Shown here one piece after another: positions 1 to 7,503 of a stretch of DNA of 64,000 bases. Within the stretch, counting starts at the first letter, position 1; every line of letters starts with the position of its first letter. A program made the position numbers and the translations under genes. Source of the DNA: Actinophytocola xinjiangensis (lineage in GTDB: Bacteria; Actinomycetota; Actinomycetes; Mycobacteriales; Pseudonocardiaceae); assembly GCF_001921215.1 (NCBI RefSeq), contig NZ_MSIF01000009.1, positions 186,001 through 250,000 of the forward strand. The letters are read 5' to 3'. The notes beneath the pieces are model-generated. The model had not been told where the DNA came from. It did not search any database and saw nothing but the letters and a program-made list of their open reading frames with translations.

Positions 1-1
1 G

Positions 2-532
2 GACGCCGCGCCGTGGCACCGCGACGCGCAGGCCACCGCCGTCGCGTTCACCACCGACTACCTCGGCTTCACCGGCCTGGACACCGTCGTCACCAGCGAC
101 ATCGGTGAGAGCGAGGCGAAAGTCACGATCGGGTACCAGCTCGAGTCGTCCCGGCCGGCGACCTCGGCCGTGGTGCACCTGGTGCGCTGGGGCGAGGGCC
201 CGGACGCGCCGTGGGAGGTCGTCGGCACGATCGACGACTCACTCACGCTCACCGAACCCGGCTACGGCTCGACGGTCACCTCACCGGTCACCGTCGGCGG
301 CCGGATCACCGGTGTCGACGAGGGAATCCACGTCCGGGTCCTCGATCCGACCGCGCCGGCGCCCGTCGGCGACGTGTGTTGCCTGTCGGCCGGCGGGGAG
401 AACACCCCGTGGTCGCAGCCCGTGTCGATCAAGGGTGCGAGCAACGCCACGCTGACGATCGTCGCGGCCACTGGCGGGCATGCCGTCGATGTGGAACGGT
501 TCGCGGTGACCGGCGTCCGGCTGGCCGGCTGA
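2..532 (+). CDS. C-terminal part of a Gmad2-domain protein (partial)
   Basis: The reading frame is open from the left edge of the window and ends at a TGA at 530-532, so only the C-terminal 176 residues are present. The stretch reading PGYGSTVTSPVTVGG followed by ITGVDEGIHVRVLD has the shape of the Gmad2 immunoglobulin-like domain (bacterial spore-germination-type), which usually begins with 'V-x-SP-x-x-V-x-G'. Gmad2 domains in actinobacteria are found in secreted or lipid-anchored proteins; the export signal, if any, lies outside the window. Function is unknown beyond a likely extracytoplasmic binding role. Family assignment is from motif memory only. Confidence 0.55.
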   Translation, partial: DAAPWHRDAQATAVAFTTDYLGFTGLDTVVTSDIGESEAKVTIGYQLESSRPATSAVVHLVRWGEGPDAPWEVVGTIDDSLTLTEPGYGSTVTSPVTVGGRITGVDEGIHVRVLDPTAPAPVGDVCCLSAGGENTPWSQPVSIKGASNATLTIVAATGGHAVDVERFAVTGVRLAG

Positions 533-654
533 CCGAAAAGAGTCGAAGGTCCCGCCGGGGGCGCGGTCGTTGTGCCCTGGCGCGACAGGCGCGCCTCACG
601 GAGGCTCCTCGCTCGGAGCGACCCGCTTCGGGGACGAGCAAGGGAGGTGACCGG

Positions 655-1059
655 TTGCGCGGCGAGCCACGCAGAGCGGCAGAGCTGACGCGTCCGGAGT
701 CACTTCGGCTGCTCGACCTGGTGCCGATCGGGCGGATCGTGTACACGGTGCGCGCCCTGCCCGCCATCCTCCCGGTGAGCCACCTGATCGACGACGGCAT
801 GGTCGTCGTCCGCACCCACATCGGCGCCGAGTGCGCCGGGTCGGTGGTGGCCTACCAGGCCGACCAGATCGACGTGCACGCCAGAACCGGCTGGAGCGTC
901 ACGGTCACCGGCGTCGCCCGCCGGGTCCTCGACCTCGACGAGATCGCCGCCTACGAGTCGAGGCTGGCCCCCCTGATCGAGGCCCACGGCGTCGAGACGA
1001 TCCGCATCTACCCCGAGATCGTCACCGGCTACCGCCTGGTCAACGGCGTCGAACACTAG
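655..1059 (+). CDS. Pyridoxamine 5'-phosphate oxidase-related flavin-binding protein
   Basis: A 134-residue protein of the small split-barrel PPOX-like class: an N-terminal helix with LLDLVPIGRIVYT, then alternating strands with LPVSHLIDDGMVVVRTH and WSVTVTGVARRVLD. Such proteins bind FMN, F420 or haem and are often annotated as flavin-nucleotide-binding. The start is a TTG at 655 because AGGGAGGTGA at 641-650 lies 4 bases upstream and nothing closer is in frame; an upstream extension of the frame has no protein-like composition. It is transcribed alone and ends 15 bp before a convergent serine hydrolase. Two other PPOX-like genes occur in the window (33331 and 53242). Substrate unknown. Confidence 0.75.
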   Translation: MRGEPRRAAELTRPESLRLLDLVPIGRIVYTVRALPAILPVSHLIDDGMVVVRTHIGAECAGSVVAYQADQIDVHARTGWSVTVTGVARRVLDLDEIAAYESRLAPLIEAHGVETIRIYPEIVTGYRLVNGVEH

Positions 1060-1074
1060 GGCCAGCCCCGTCAC

Positions 1075-2205
1075 TCAGTCGCAGAGCGCGGCGTCGAGCA
1101 CCGCGTCGGCCAGCGCCGCCACCTCCGTGCCGGTCGCGAAGGAGTTCGTGACCAGCGAGGCGAACCGGCCGTCGTCGGTCACCCCGGTCACCGACGTGTG
1201 CCCGGTCTCCGCGGCGCCGTGCTTGAACCAGACGGTGCCGCCGCAGGACAGTGTCCGGTCGTTGAGCCCCAGGCCCATGCCGTAGCCGTTGAGGTAGGGC
1301 ACGGTGTCGCGCATCTGGGCCAGCGCAGCCGGGGACACGACGTCACCGTCGGCCAGCGCGCGGAAGAACGTCGCCGAGTCGGCCAGCGTGGACTCCATCG
1401 CACCGGCCGAGGAGTAGACCGACAGCTCGACCCCGGTCGTGTTCTCGTGCCAGAACACCAGCGGCGGAATCCGCACGATGAGGTACCCGGGCAGGAACGG
1501 AGTGCGCAGCGCGCGCTGCCCCCTGGCCGGGAAGGACGTCGCGGTGAGCCCGAGCGGTTCGATGATCCGCGCGGTGATCGCGTCGCCGACGGACTGGCCG
1601 GTGAGCCGCTCGACCAGCAGGCCCAGCACCAGGTAGCCGACGTTGGAGTACTCGACCGCCGCGCCGGGCTCGGCCAGCGGCGGCTCGTCCATGGCGGAGC
1701 GGACCAGTTCGGCGAGCTCGTAGGTGCCGTCCGGCGCCGGGTTCGGGTCGCGGACGTCACGCACCATTCCGCTGGTGTGTTGGAGGAGCTGGCGGGTGGT
1801 GATGACGCCGCCGTCGTAGTTCCCGGTCAGCACGCCGGGCAGGTACGCCTCGACCGGCGTGTCCAGCTCGACCAGCCCTTCGTCGACCAGTTGGAGCACC
1901 ACGGCCGCGGTGAACGTCTTGGTCTGGCTGCCGTCCCGGAAGTGGTCGGTGGCCGTGATCGGCCGCTGCTGCCCGATCTTCGCGGTGCCGGCGGTCAGCG
2001 TCCACGCGGTGGTGGCGTCGCCGGCGTACACGGCGGCGCCTGGCCCGCCGACGGCCTTGTACCGGTCCAGCGCCGCCTGGGTGGCCGCGTGGTCGTCCCG
2101 CGCCACGTCGTCCCGCGCCACGGCGGCGGCCGGGGACACGGTCAGCCCCAGCACCAGGACCACCCCGCCCGCGATCGCGCCCGGCCATCGTCGTTTCGTC
2201 GCCAC
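1075..2205 (-). CDS. Secreted serine hydrolase (class C beta-lactamase / DD-peptidase family)
   Basis: A 376-residue protein with an N-terminal signal peptide (KRR, then a hydrophobic run ending SPAAAVA). The catalytic SxxK is S93-K96 in DGSQTK, the second motif is YSN in VEYSNVGYLVLG, and a KHGAAETG near the C-terminus matches the third HxG/KTG-type box. This is the penicillin-binding-protein-like fold of the beta-lactamase (PF00144) family; members act as D-alanyl-D-alanine carboxypeptidases, esterases or beta-lactamases outside the membrane, and substrate cannot be read from the sequence. The GTG at 2205 is chosen because AGGAGGG at 2211-2218 precedes it at good spacing and gives a clean signal peptide. 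Monocistronic. Confidence 0.85.
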   Translation of the reverse strand: MATKRRWPGAIAGGVVLVLGLTVSPAAAVARDDVARDDHAATQAALDRYKAVGGPGAAVYAGDATTAWTLTAGTAKIGQQRPITATDHFRDGSQTKTFTAAVVLQLVDEGLVELDTPVEAYLPGVLTGNYDGGVITTRQLLQHTSGMVRDVRDPNPAPDGTYELAELVRSAMDEPPLAEPGAAVEYSNVGYLVLGLLVERLTGQSVGDAITARIIEPLGLTATSFPARGQRALRTPFLPGYLIVRIPPLVFWHENTTGVELSVYSSAGAMESTLADSATFFRALADGDVVSPAALAQMRDTVPYLNGYGMGLGLNDRTLSCGGTVWFKHGAAETGHTSVTGVTDDGRFASLVTNSFATGTEVAALADAVLDAALCD

Positions 2206-2307
2206 GCCTCGTCCCTCCTGTCGTCGGACGATCCACGTTAGGGACGCCGGGGGCACGGGAGGAGGCATCTCGCCGGCCATCGCTGGCCGGTCGGTCCGAC
2301 CTGCGGG

Positions 2308-2390
2308 TCAGGGCCGTAGGCCGGCGAACACGACGGCCAGGGTGCGGTCGCGGAGGTCGGCGTCCCAGTTGCCGTGCAGGGCGCCGGCGA
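2308..2390 (-). pseudogene. C-terminal remnant of a TetR-family regulator
   Basis: On the minus strand the frame ending at 2308-2310 reads ALHGNWDADLRDRTLAVVF then AGLRP, which looks like the last helix of a TetR-type ligand-binding domain. No upstream TetR sequence is attached: the adjoining DNA instead codes, on the other strand, for a SnoaL-like tail. The fragment is not part of the intact TetR gene at 2540-3166. The boundary near 2390 is approximate. I read this as debris of a deletion that fused two convergent genes. Confidence 0.45.
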
Positions 2391-2550
2391 CACCCTGGTC
2401 ATCGAGTACGAGCTGGCCGGCACGGTGCTCACCACCGGCCGGCGCGCCGCCGCCCGGTTCATCGCCGTGGCGCGGGTGCGCGACGGGCAGGTCACCCACT
2501 GGCGCGAGTACCAGGACACCCACGCCATGGCCCAAGCCCTCACCGCCTGA
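2374..2550 (+). pseudogene. C-terminal remnant of a SnoaL/NTF2-like protein
   Basis: Plus-strand frame ending at TGA 2548-2550 reads DTLVIEYELAGTVLTTGRR, then ARFIAVARVRDGQVTHWREYQDTHAMAQAL. This is the typical second half of a SnoaL-like (NTF2 superfamily) polyketide-cyclase-type protein, with the G-R-x-W-R-E-Y-x-D tail. The frame is closed by a TAG at 2317-2319 and the N-terminal half is absent, so only about 58 residues remain; no plausible ribosome site precedes the GTG at 2374. Its 3' end overlaps the last codons of the intact convergent TetR gene by 11 bp. Confidence 0.5.
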
Positions 2551-3166
2551 GCGCCGCCGGGTCGGTGGCCAGGCCGCGCAGCCGGTCGAGGACGCCGGTG
2601 GTCGCCAGGTCGTAGGCGGTGTCGTCGTTGTGCAGCACCGACGCGGCATTGGCCGCGGTGACCAGCGCGGACAGCTCGAACGCCAGCTGCCGCGCGTCGG
2701 CGGCGGGGACCAGCTGGCCCAGCTGGAGCGCGTCGCCGGCGGCCTGGCGCAGCAGCGCCGACCACTCGGCGAGCGCGGCGGCGACGGCGTCACGCACCCG
2801 GCCGGGCCGGGCGTCGTACTCGGCGGAGACCGAGGCGAAGAAGCAGCCGCCGGGGAAGATCCGGTCGCGGGAGTAGGTGATCCACCCCGAACACAGCCGC
2901 CACAGGCGTTCCAGGCCGGGCGGGCCGGCGAGCGCGGGGCGCACCACCGCGTCGACGAACACCTCCCTGGCCGCCGCGATCGTGGCGAGCTGGAGCTCCT
3001 CCTTGGAGCCGAACCTGGCGAACACGCCGCTCTTGCTCACCGCCAGCTCGGTGGCCAGCCGGCCGATCGACAGGCCGTCGAGGCCCTCGACCGACGCGAT
3101 GCCCATCGCGTGCAGGAGCACGCTGGCCCTGGTCTGCTCGCCACGCGCGACTCGCCCATCCATCAC
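2540..3166 (-). CDS. TetR-family transcriptional regulator (YxaF/LmrA-like)
   Basis: A 208-residue regulator with an N-terminal HTH (GLSIGRLATELAVSKSGVFARFGSK, the usual TetR recognition helix region) and a ligand domain containing GGCFFASVSAEYDARPG, typical of the YxaF/LmrA subgroup. The GTG at 3166 fits a leaderless transcript: TAGTTT (-10, 3178-3173) is six bases upstream. It is divergent from the TIGR03086 gene at 3282, and an 11-mer ACG(A/G)TCGTGCT occurs in inverted orientation beside each promoter (3180-3190 and 3252-3262), so it probably represses itself and its neighbour. Inducer unknown. Confidence 0.85.
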   Translation of the reverse strand: MMDGRVARGEQTRASVLLHAMGIASVEGLDGLSIGRLATELAVSKSGVFARFGSKEELQLATIAAAREVFVDAVVRPALAGPPGLERLWRLCSGWITYSRDRIFPGGCFFASVSAEYDARPGRVRDAVAAALAEWSALLRQAAGDALQLGQLVPAADARQLAFELSALVTAANAASVLHNDDTAYDLATTGVLDRLRGLATDPAALRR

Positions 3167-3179
3167 CTCAACAAACTAG

Positions 3180-3262
3180 ACGATCGTGCTCATTTTCTCC
3201 ACACCTGTGGACACCGCTTGTGGATGAGCGCTAGCGTACGGTCAAACATTTAGCACGACCGT
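3180..3262. promoter_or_regulatory. Divergent promoter with two inverted TetR operator candidates
   Basis: ACGATCGTGCT at 3180-3190 reappears on the other strand at 3252-3262 as ACGGTCGTGCT (10 of 11 identical). The first copy lies just upstream of the -10 TAGTTT of the tetR gene; the second lies just upstream of the AAAGGGGT ribosome site (3267-3274) of the gene at 3282. Each copy is itself partly palindromic (ACGATCGT). Between them is TCCACACCTGTGGACA (3198-3213), a head-to-head DnaA-box-like element also present at 34417. Operator function is inferred from position and repetition. Confidence 0.5.
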
Positions 3263-3281
3263 TCACAAAGGGGTATTCACA

Positions 3282-3815
3282 ATGGATGTGATCGCGCTCC
3301 ACCGCCGGGCGACGGCCGCGACGACCGCCGTGCTCGACCGGGTCGCCGCCGACAAGCTCGGCGTCCCGACCCCCTGCACCAGCTGGACGATCAGCGAGAT
3401 CGTCGACCACATGGTCAGCAACGGCCACACCATGCTCGGCCGCCTCGGCCAGGAGTCCACATCGGACAACCTGGCCACGCTCAGCGACACCTTCCTGGCC
3501 GCCTACGACGACCAGGAGGTACTCGACCGCACGTTCGAACTCGCCGGCTTCGAGGTCGACGGCCGCACCGTCGTCGCCGTCAACTTCGCCGACGTCCTGG
3601 TGCACGGCTGGGACATCGCCCGCGCCGCCGGCTTCGACGTCACCTTCGACGACGACCTCGCCGAGGCCGCCCTGCGCGTCACCTCGATCGTCCCGGACAG
3701 CATGCGCGGCCCGGACAAGGCCTTCGACCACGCGCGCGACGTCGCCCAGGACGCCTCCCCGCACGACCGGCTGATCGCCTTCGTCGGCCGCGACCTCGCG
3801 TGGTCCGCCAGCTGA
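3282..3815 (+). CDS. TIGR03086-type DinB/mycothiol maleylpyruvate isomerase-fold protein
   Basis: A 177-residue protein with the actinobacterial DinB-like four-helix fold: PTPCTSWTISEIVDHMVSN near residue 30-50 and ADVLVHGWDIARAAG near 115, the two segments that carry the metal-binding histidines in this family. Members coordinate a divalent metal and are proposed to use mycothiol; the substrate is unknown. The ATG at 3282 has AAAGGGGT 7 bases upstream. It is divergent from the TetR gene and probably its target, given the matching operator copies between them. Confidence 0.8.
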   Translation: MDVIALHRRATAATTAVLDRVAADKLGVPTPCTSWTISEIVDHMVSNGHTMLGRLGQESTSDNLATLSDTFLAAYDDQEVLDRTFELAGFEVDGRTVVAVNFADVLVHGWDIARAAGFDVTFDDDLAEAALRVTSIVPDSMRGPDKAFDHARDVAQDASPHDRLIAFVGRDLAWSAS

Positions 3816-3840
3816 TCACGAGGTCGGGCAGGATGACCCC

Positions 3841-4428
3841 ATGCGACACATCGGCATCCTGCTGTTCGACAACGTCGAGGAACTCGACGCGGTAGGCCCC
3901 TGGGAGGTCCTGGCCTACTGGTGCAAGCGCTTTCCCGAGGACGGCTGGGCGGTGCACACCCTCTCCCGCAACGGCGGTGTCGTCCACTGTTCCAAGGGGA
4001 TGGACGTGCTCGCCCAGCACTCCTTCGCCGACGCGCCAGCCAGCGAGATCCTCATCCACCCCGGCGGCGCCGGCACCCGCCCGCTGCTCACCGACCCCGA
4101 CCACCTCGACTGGGTCCGCGCCCAACGGGCGACCGTGCCGCTCATGGCCAGCGTGTGCACCGGCTCCATGGTCTACGCCGCCGCCGGGCTGCTGCGCGGC
4201 CGGCCGGCCACCAGCCACTGGTCGGTCATCGGCGAGTTCGCCGGCCTCGACCCCACCGTCGAGATCCGACCCGACGACCGGTTCGTCGACGACGGCGACG
4301 TGCTGACCTCCGCCGGGGTGTCGGCCGGGATCGACATGGCGCTGCACATCGTCGCCCGCTTCGGCGGGGCCGATCACGCGCGGACCGTTCGGCGCGGGAT
4401 CCAGTACGACCCGCTGCCCCCGGTCTGA
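3841..4428 (+). CDS. DJ-1/PfpI family protein (isonitrile-hydratase-like)
   Basis: A 195-residue single-domain protein with the class I amidotransferase-like fold. The nucleophile elbow is ASVCTGSMVYAAAGLL with cysteine in 'SVCTGS', and LLRGRPATSHW carries the histidine that follows in this family. GPWEVL and HPGGAGTRP are family-typical. Members include isonitrile hydratases, ThiJ/PfpI proteases and regulators' sensor domains; without an AraC domain this one is probably an enzyme or glyoxalase-type stress protein. It lies 25 bp after the TIGR03086 gene and 20 bp before the aldo/keto reductase, same strand, so the three may be cotranscribed. Confidence 0.85.
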   Translation: MRHIGILLFDNVEELDAVGPWEVLAYWCKRFPEDGWAVHTLSRNGGVVHCSKGMDVLAQHSFADAPASEILIHPGGAGTRPLLTDPDHLDWVRAQRATVPLMASVCTGSMVYAAAGLLRGRPATSHWSVIGEFAGLDPTVEIRPDDRFVDDGDVLTSAGVSAGIDMALHIVARFGGADHARTVRRGIQYDPLPPV

Positions 4429-4448
4429 ACGACGGGTAGAACGGACTC

Positions 4449-5429
4449 GTGCGATACGTGCGACTGGGTTCGTCGGGGCTGAAGGTGTCGTCGGTCTGCC
4501 TCGGCATGATGAGTTACGGCGACCCGGCGCGACGCGCCTGGTACCTGGACGAGGCCGCCGCCGAGCCGATCGTGGCCCGCGCGGTCGAGCGCGGCGTGAC
4601 CTTCTTCGACACCGCCGACATGTACTCCGAAGGGCTCACCGAACAGATCACCGGCTCGCTGCTGCGCCGGCTGTTCACCCGGCGCGAGGACTACGTGCTG
4701 GCCACCAAGGTCTACTACCCGACCGGCCCCGGGCCCAACGACCGCGGCCTGTCCCGCAAGCACATCCTCGACGCCATCGACGGGTCACTGCGGCGGCTGG
4801 GCACCGACCACGTCGACCTCTACCAGATCCACCGCTTCGACGACGAGACACCGGTCGAGGAGACCCTGGAGGCACTGCACGACGTCGTGCGCGCCGGCAA
4901 GGCCCGCTACCTCGGCGCGTCGACCATGCCCGCCTGGAAGTTCGCCAAGGCCCAGTACCTGGCGCGGGCCAACGGCTGGACCCGGTTCGTGTCCATGCAG
5001 CCGTACTACAACCTGCTCTACCGCGAGGAAGAACGCGAGATGCTGCCGCTGTGCGCCGACGAGGGCGTCGGGGTGATCCCGTGGAGCCCGCTGGCGCGCG
5101 GCATGCTGGCCGGCACCCGCGAGCGCGGCGGCGTGCGCAACACCACCCGCGCCGGCATCGACGCCTTCGCCGACCAGCTCTACACCGACGACGACTTCGA
5201 CGTCGTGGACGTGACCCGCGCGGTCGCCGCCGAACGCGGTGTGCCGCCGGCCCAGGTCGCGCTGGCCTGGCTGCGCTCGCGGCCGGCGGTCGCCGCCCCG
5301 ATCGTCGGCGCGACCAGGCTCGGGCATATCGACGACGCGGTCGACTCGGTCGAGCTGACGCTCACGGCGCGGGAGTGCGCCCGCCTGGAGGCGCCCTACC
5401 GGCCGCACGAGGTCATGCCGAAGGGCTGA
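4449..5429 (+). CDS. Aldo/keto reductase
   Basis: A 326-residue NADPH-dependent oxidoreductase with the (alpha/beta)8 barrel of the AKR superfamily. The catalytic tetrad is visible: D in FFDTAD, Y in DMYSEG, K in LATKVYY and H in LYQIHRFD. The segment PLARGMLAG and the C-terminal PIVGATRLGHIDDAV belong to the cofactor site. The start is GTG 4449; the next in-frame starts would remove the first beta strand. It ends inside the convergent rpiB-like gene (17-bp overlap of the 3' ends). Likely substrate: an unidentified carbonyl compound; closest in style to the voltage-gated-channel-beta/YghZ group. Confidence 0.9.
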   Translation: MRYVRLGSSGLKVSSVCLGMMSYGDPARRAWYLDEAAAEPIVARAVERGVTFFDTADMYSEGLTEQITGSLLRRLFTRREDYVLATKVYYPTGPGPNDRGLSRKHILDAIDGSLRRLGTDHVDLYQIHRFDDETPVEETLEALHDVVRAGKARYLGASTMPAWKFAKAQYLARANGWTRFVSMQPYYNLLYREEEREMLPLCADEGVGVIPWSPLARGMLAGTRERGGVRNTTRAGIDAFADQLYTDDDFDVVDVTRAVAAERGVPPAQVALAWLRSRPAVAAPIVGATRLGHIDDAVDSVELTLTARECARLEAPYRPHEVMPKG

Positions 5430-5859
5430 TCTCGTCCACGTGCCGGATGTTGGCCAGGTCGGACTCGTCGTCGCTGCGCGCGGCGGCGAACCAGCCGTCG
5501 AGGATCTCGGTCAGCGCCGGGGCGCTGGTCAGCCGCAGCGACAGGGCCAGCACGTTCGCGTCGTTCCACCGGCGGGCGCCGCGCGCGGTCTCGGCGTCCC
5601 CGCACAGCGCCGCCCGCACCCCGGCGACCTTGTTGGCCGCGATCGACGCGCCGGTCCCGGTCCAGCAGGCCACCACCGCCTGGTCGGCCCGGCCCTGCGC
5701 GACGTCACGCGCGGCGGCCTCGGCGGCCCACGCCCAGTCGTCGCGCTCGCCGTCGGCCAGCGCGCCGTGCGGCAGCGGCTCGTGGCCCCGCCGGCGCAGT
5801 TCCTCCACGATGGCCTCGGCGACCCCGACCCGCTCGTCGGCGGCGACTGCGATCCTCAT
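5413..5859 (-). CDS. RpiB/LacA/LacB family sugar-phosphate isomerase
   Basis: A 148-residue protein starting MRIAVAADE with the RpiB core: ACWTGTGASIAANKVAGVRAAL (family GTGxGxxxxANKxxGxRAA, here with a Trp-Thr before the GTG) and RRWNDANVLALSLR (the N-D-A-N-x-L box). RpiB enzymes interconvert ribose- and ribulose-5-phosphate or related sugar phosphates. The catalytic cysteine position is occupied (ACWTGTG), so it may be active. Shorter than most RpiB by a few residues. Its stop lies inside the 3' end of the aldo/keto reductase gene, so both genes share 17 bp on opposite strands. Confidence 0.8.
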   Translation of the reverse strand: MRIAVAADERVGVAEAIVEELRRRGHEPLPHGALADGERDDWAWAAEAAARDVAQGRADQAVVACWTGTGASIAANKVAGVRAALCGDAETARGARRWNDANVLALSLRLTSAPALTEILDGWFAAARSDDESDLANIRHVDEISPSA

Positions 5860-5948
5860 GGGTCGAGGTTCCCACACCGGCCACACGATCGGGCGTTACC
5901 GACCAGTTGGCTGCCACGTCGAGCGCGCGCCGGGCCAGTGTGGGCGCT

Positions 5949-6362
5949 ATGAAATCCTTCCGGCTCGGCGGCGTGCTGGCCGCCACAGCGGCCGCCGTGT
6001 GCGTCGCGGCCGCCCCGGCCACCGCTTCCATCGATCCCGTCATCGATTCCGTCCCGGCCGACGAGTCGGCTCTCACCCTGCTGGTCTGGGGCCCCGACGA
6101 CGAGTCGCGCGGCGTCGACCTGCGCTGCGACCCGCCCAGCGGCGACCACTCCGACCCGAAGGCGGCCTGCGACGCGCTGGCCGCCGCCGCCGGCGACTTC
6201 AGCAAGCTGACCGCCGCCGGGTCGTTCGCCTGCACGATGGAACTGCGCCAGGTCACGGCCGTCGCGATCGGCACGTGGCGCGGCCAGACCGTGCACTGGA
6301 GCGAGCAGTTCAGCAACCCGTGCGTGCTGCGCGCCCACACCGGCCCGCTGTTCGAGTTCTAG
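5949..6362 (+). CDS. SSI-family subtilisin inhibitor-like secreted protein
   Basis: A 137-residue secreted protein: signal peptide MKSFRLGG then a hydrophobic run ending APATAS, followed by the Streptomyces subtilisin inhibitor fold. Four cysteines are positioned as in SSI: LRCDPPSGDH and KAACDAL form one pair, FACTMEL and SNPCVL the other. The segment GTWRGQTVHWSEQFSNPC and terminal GPLFEF match the family. By analogy with SSI, the reactive-site P1 is the methionine of CTM-EL, predicting inhibition of subtilisin- or chymotrypsin-like proteases. The ATG at 5949 has no strong ribosome site; an upstream extension would spoil the signal peptide. Confidence 0.85.
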   Translation: MKSFRLGGVLAATAAAVCVAAAPATASIDPVIDSVPADESALTLLVWGPDDESRGVDLRCDPPSGDHSDPKAACDALAAAAGDFSKLTAAGSFACTMELRQVTAVAIGTWRGQTVHWSEQFSNPCVLRAHTGPLFEF

Positions 6363-6369
6363 GCGGTTC

Positions 6370-7329
6370 CTAGGCGGCCAGACCGGTGACGTGCAGGCCG
6401 CCGTCGTGGACGAAGCCCAGGTCACCGGTGCGCAGGTAGTTGTCGGTCGAGCCGCGTAGCCGGGCGCAGAACGTCCGCTCGCTGTCCTGCGGCCGCCCGA
6501 GGTAGCCGACGGCGACGGTGGGCCCGGACACCCAGATCTCGCCCGCCGTCCCGTCCGGACACCGGGTCGCGGTGAGCGGGTCGACGATCACCACGTCCAG
6601 TTCGTCGGGGGCGCGCCCCCGGTCCAGCACCGGCTGGCCGGGGGTGCGTGGCCTGGCGAGCCGGCCCGGCGCCAGGCTGTCCTCGTCGAACGAGGTCACC
6701 GCCGGTGCCCGCCGGCCGGCGACCACCGACGTCGCCTCCGTCAGCCAGTAGCAGGTGAACAGCGCGCCGCGACGGAAACCGTTGCCCGCCAACCGTTGGG
6801 CGAACCGGTCCATCGTGGCCGGTGCGGCGTCGGTGAACGCGACGTCCCAGGCGGACAGGTCGAGGCCGGCGAGGTCGGCGTCGGTCAGGTCGGCGCAGCG
6901 CTCCAACGCGGCGTCCGGACCGCCGCTGATCCTGGCCCGCCGGTCGGCGACCAGCCGCAGCCACCGCGCCGGGCGCAGCCGCGCCTCGTCCGGGTCGAGC
7001 AGTGTGGCGCGGCTGCCGACGAAGATCGGGTGCAGCACCCCGGTCAGCAGCCCCAGGTCCTGGTGCGGCGGCAGCCAGCTGACCACCCCGGCGTCGGCGT
7101 CCGCGCCGAACAGGCCGGCGACCTGCCGGGCACCGGCCAGCAGGTTCGCGTGCGAGACCATCACCCCGCGCGGCTGGCCCGCCGCCGGTGGGTAGCGCAG
7201 CAGCGCCAGCGAGTCCGGCCCGATCCTCGGGCGGCGCCACGCGCCGGCCGGTGCGGCCAGCAGGTCCACCACCGTCAGCGCGGGCACCCCGCCCAGCGCA
7301 CCGGTCGGGGTGCCCGGCGGGACGACCGG
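6370..7329 (-). CDS. Truncated fatty acyl-AMP ligase / AMP-binding enzyme (partial, possibly a pseudogene)
   Basis: About 320 residues of the middle of a FAAL-type adenylating enzyme. Recognisable blocks are GVMVSHANLL, WLPPHQDLGLLTGVL, CYWLTEATSVVAG and DNYLRTGDLGFVHDGGLHVTG. Two things are abnormal. The frame enters the poly-A stretch at 7330, so the N-terminal ~180 residues are missing. At the other end the usual G-R-L-K-D-L-I hinge and C-terminal subdomain are replaced by GLAA and a TAG stop. The phosphate-binding A3 loop, normally T-S-G-S-T-G-x-P-K-G, reads YPPAAGQPRG, lacking the Ser/Thr/Gly cluster and the lysine. Adenylation activity is therefore doubtful even if the N-terminus exists elsewhere in the genome. 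Confidence 0.7.
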   Translation of the reverse strand, partial: PVVPPGTPTGALGGVPALTVVDLLAAPAGAWRRPRIGPDSLALLRYPPAAGQPRGVMVSHANLLAGARQVAGLFGADADAGVVSWLPPHQDLGLLTGVLHPIFVGSRATLLDPDEARLRPARWLRLVADRRARISGGPDAALERCADLTDADLAGLDLSAWDVAFTDAAPATMDRFAQRLAGNGFRRGALFTCYWLTEATSVVAGRRAPAVTSFDEDSLAPGRLARPRTPGQPVLDRGRAPDELDVVIVDPLTATRCPDGTAGEIWVSGPTVAVGYLGRPQDSERTFCARLRGSTDNYLRTGDLGFVHDGGLHVTGLAA

Positions 7330-7503
<174 letters not shown>

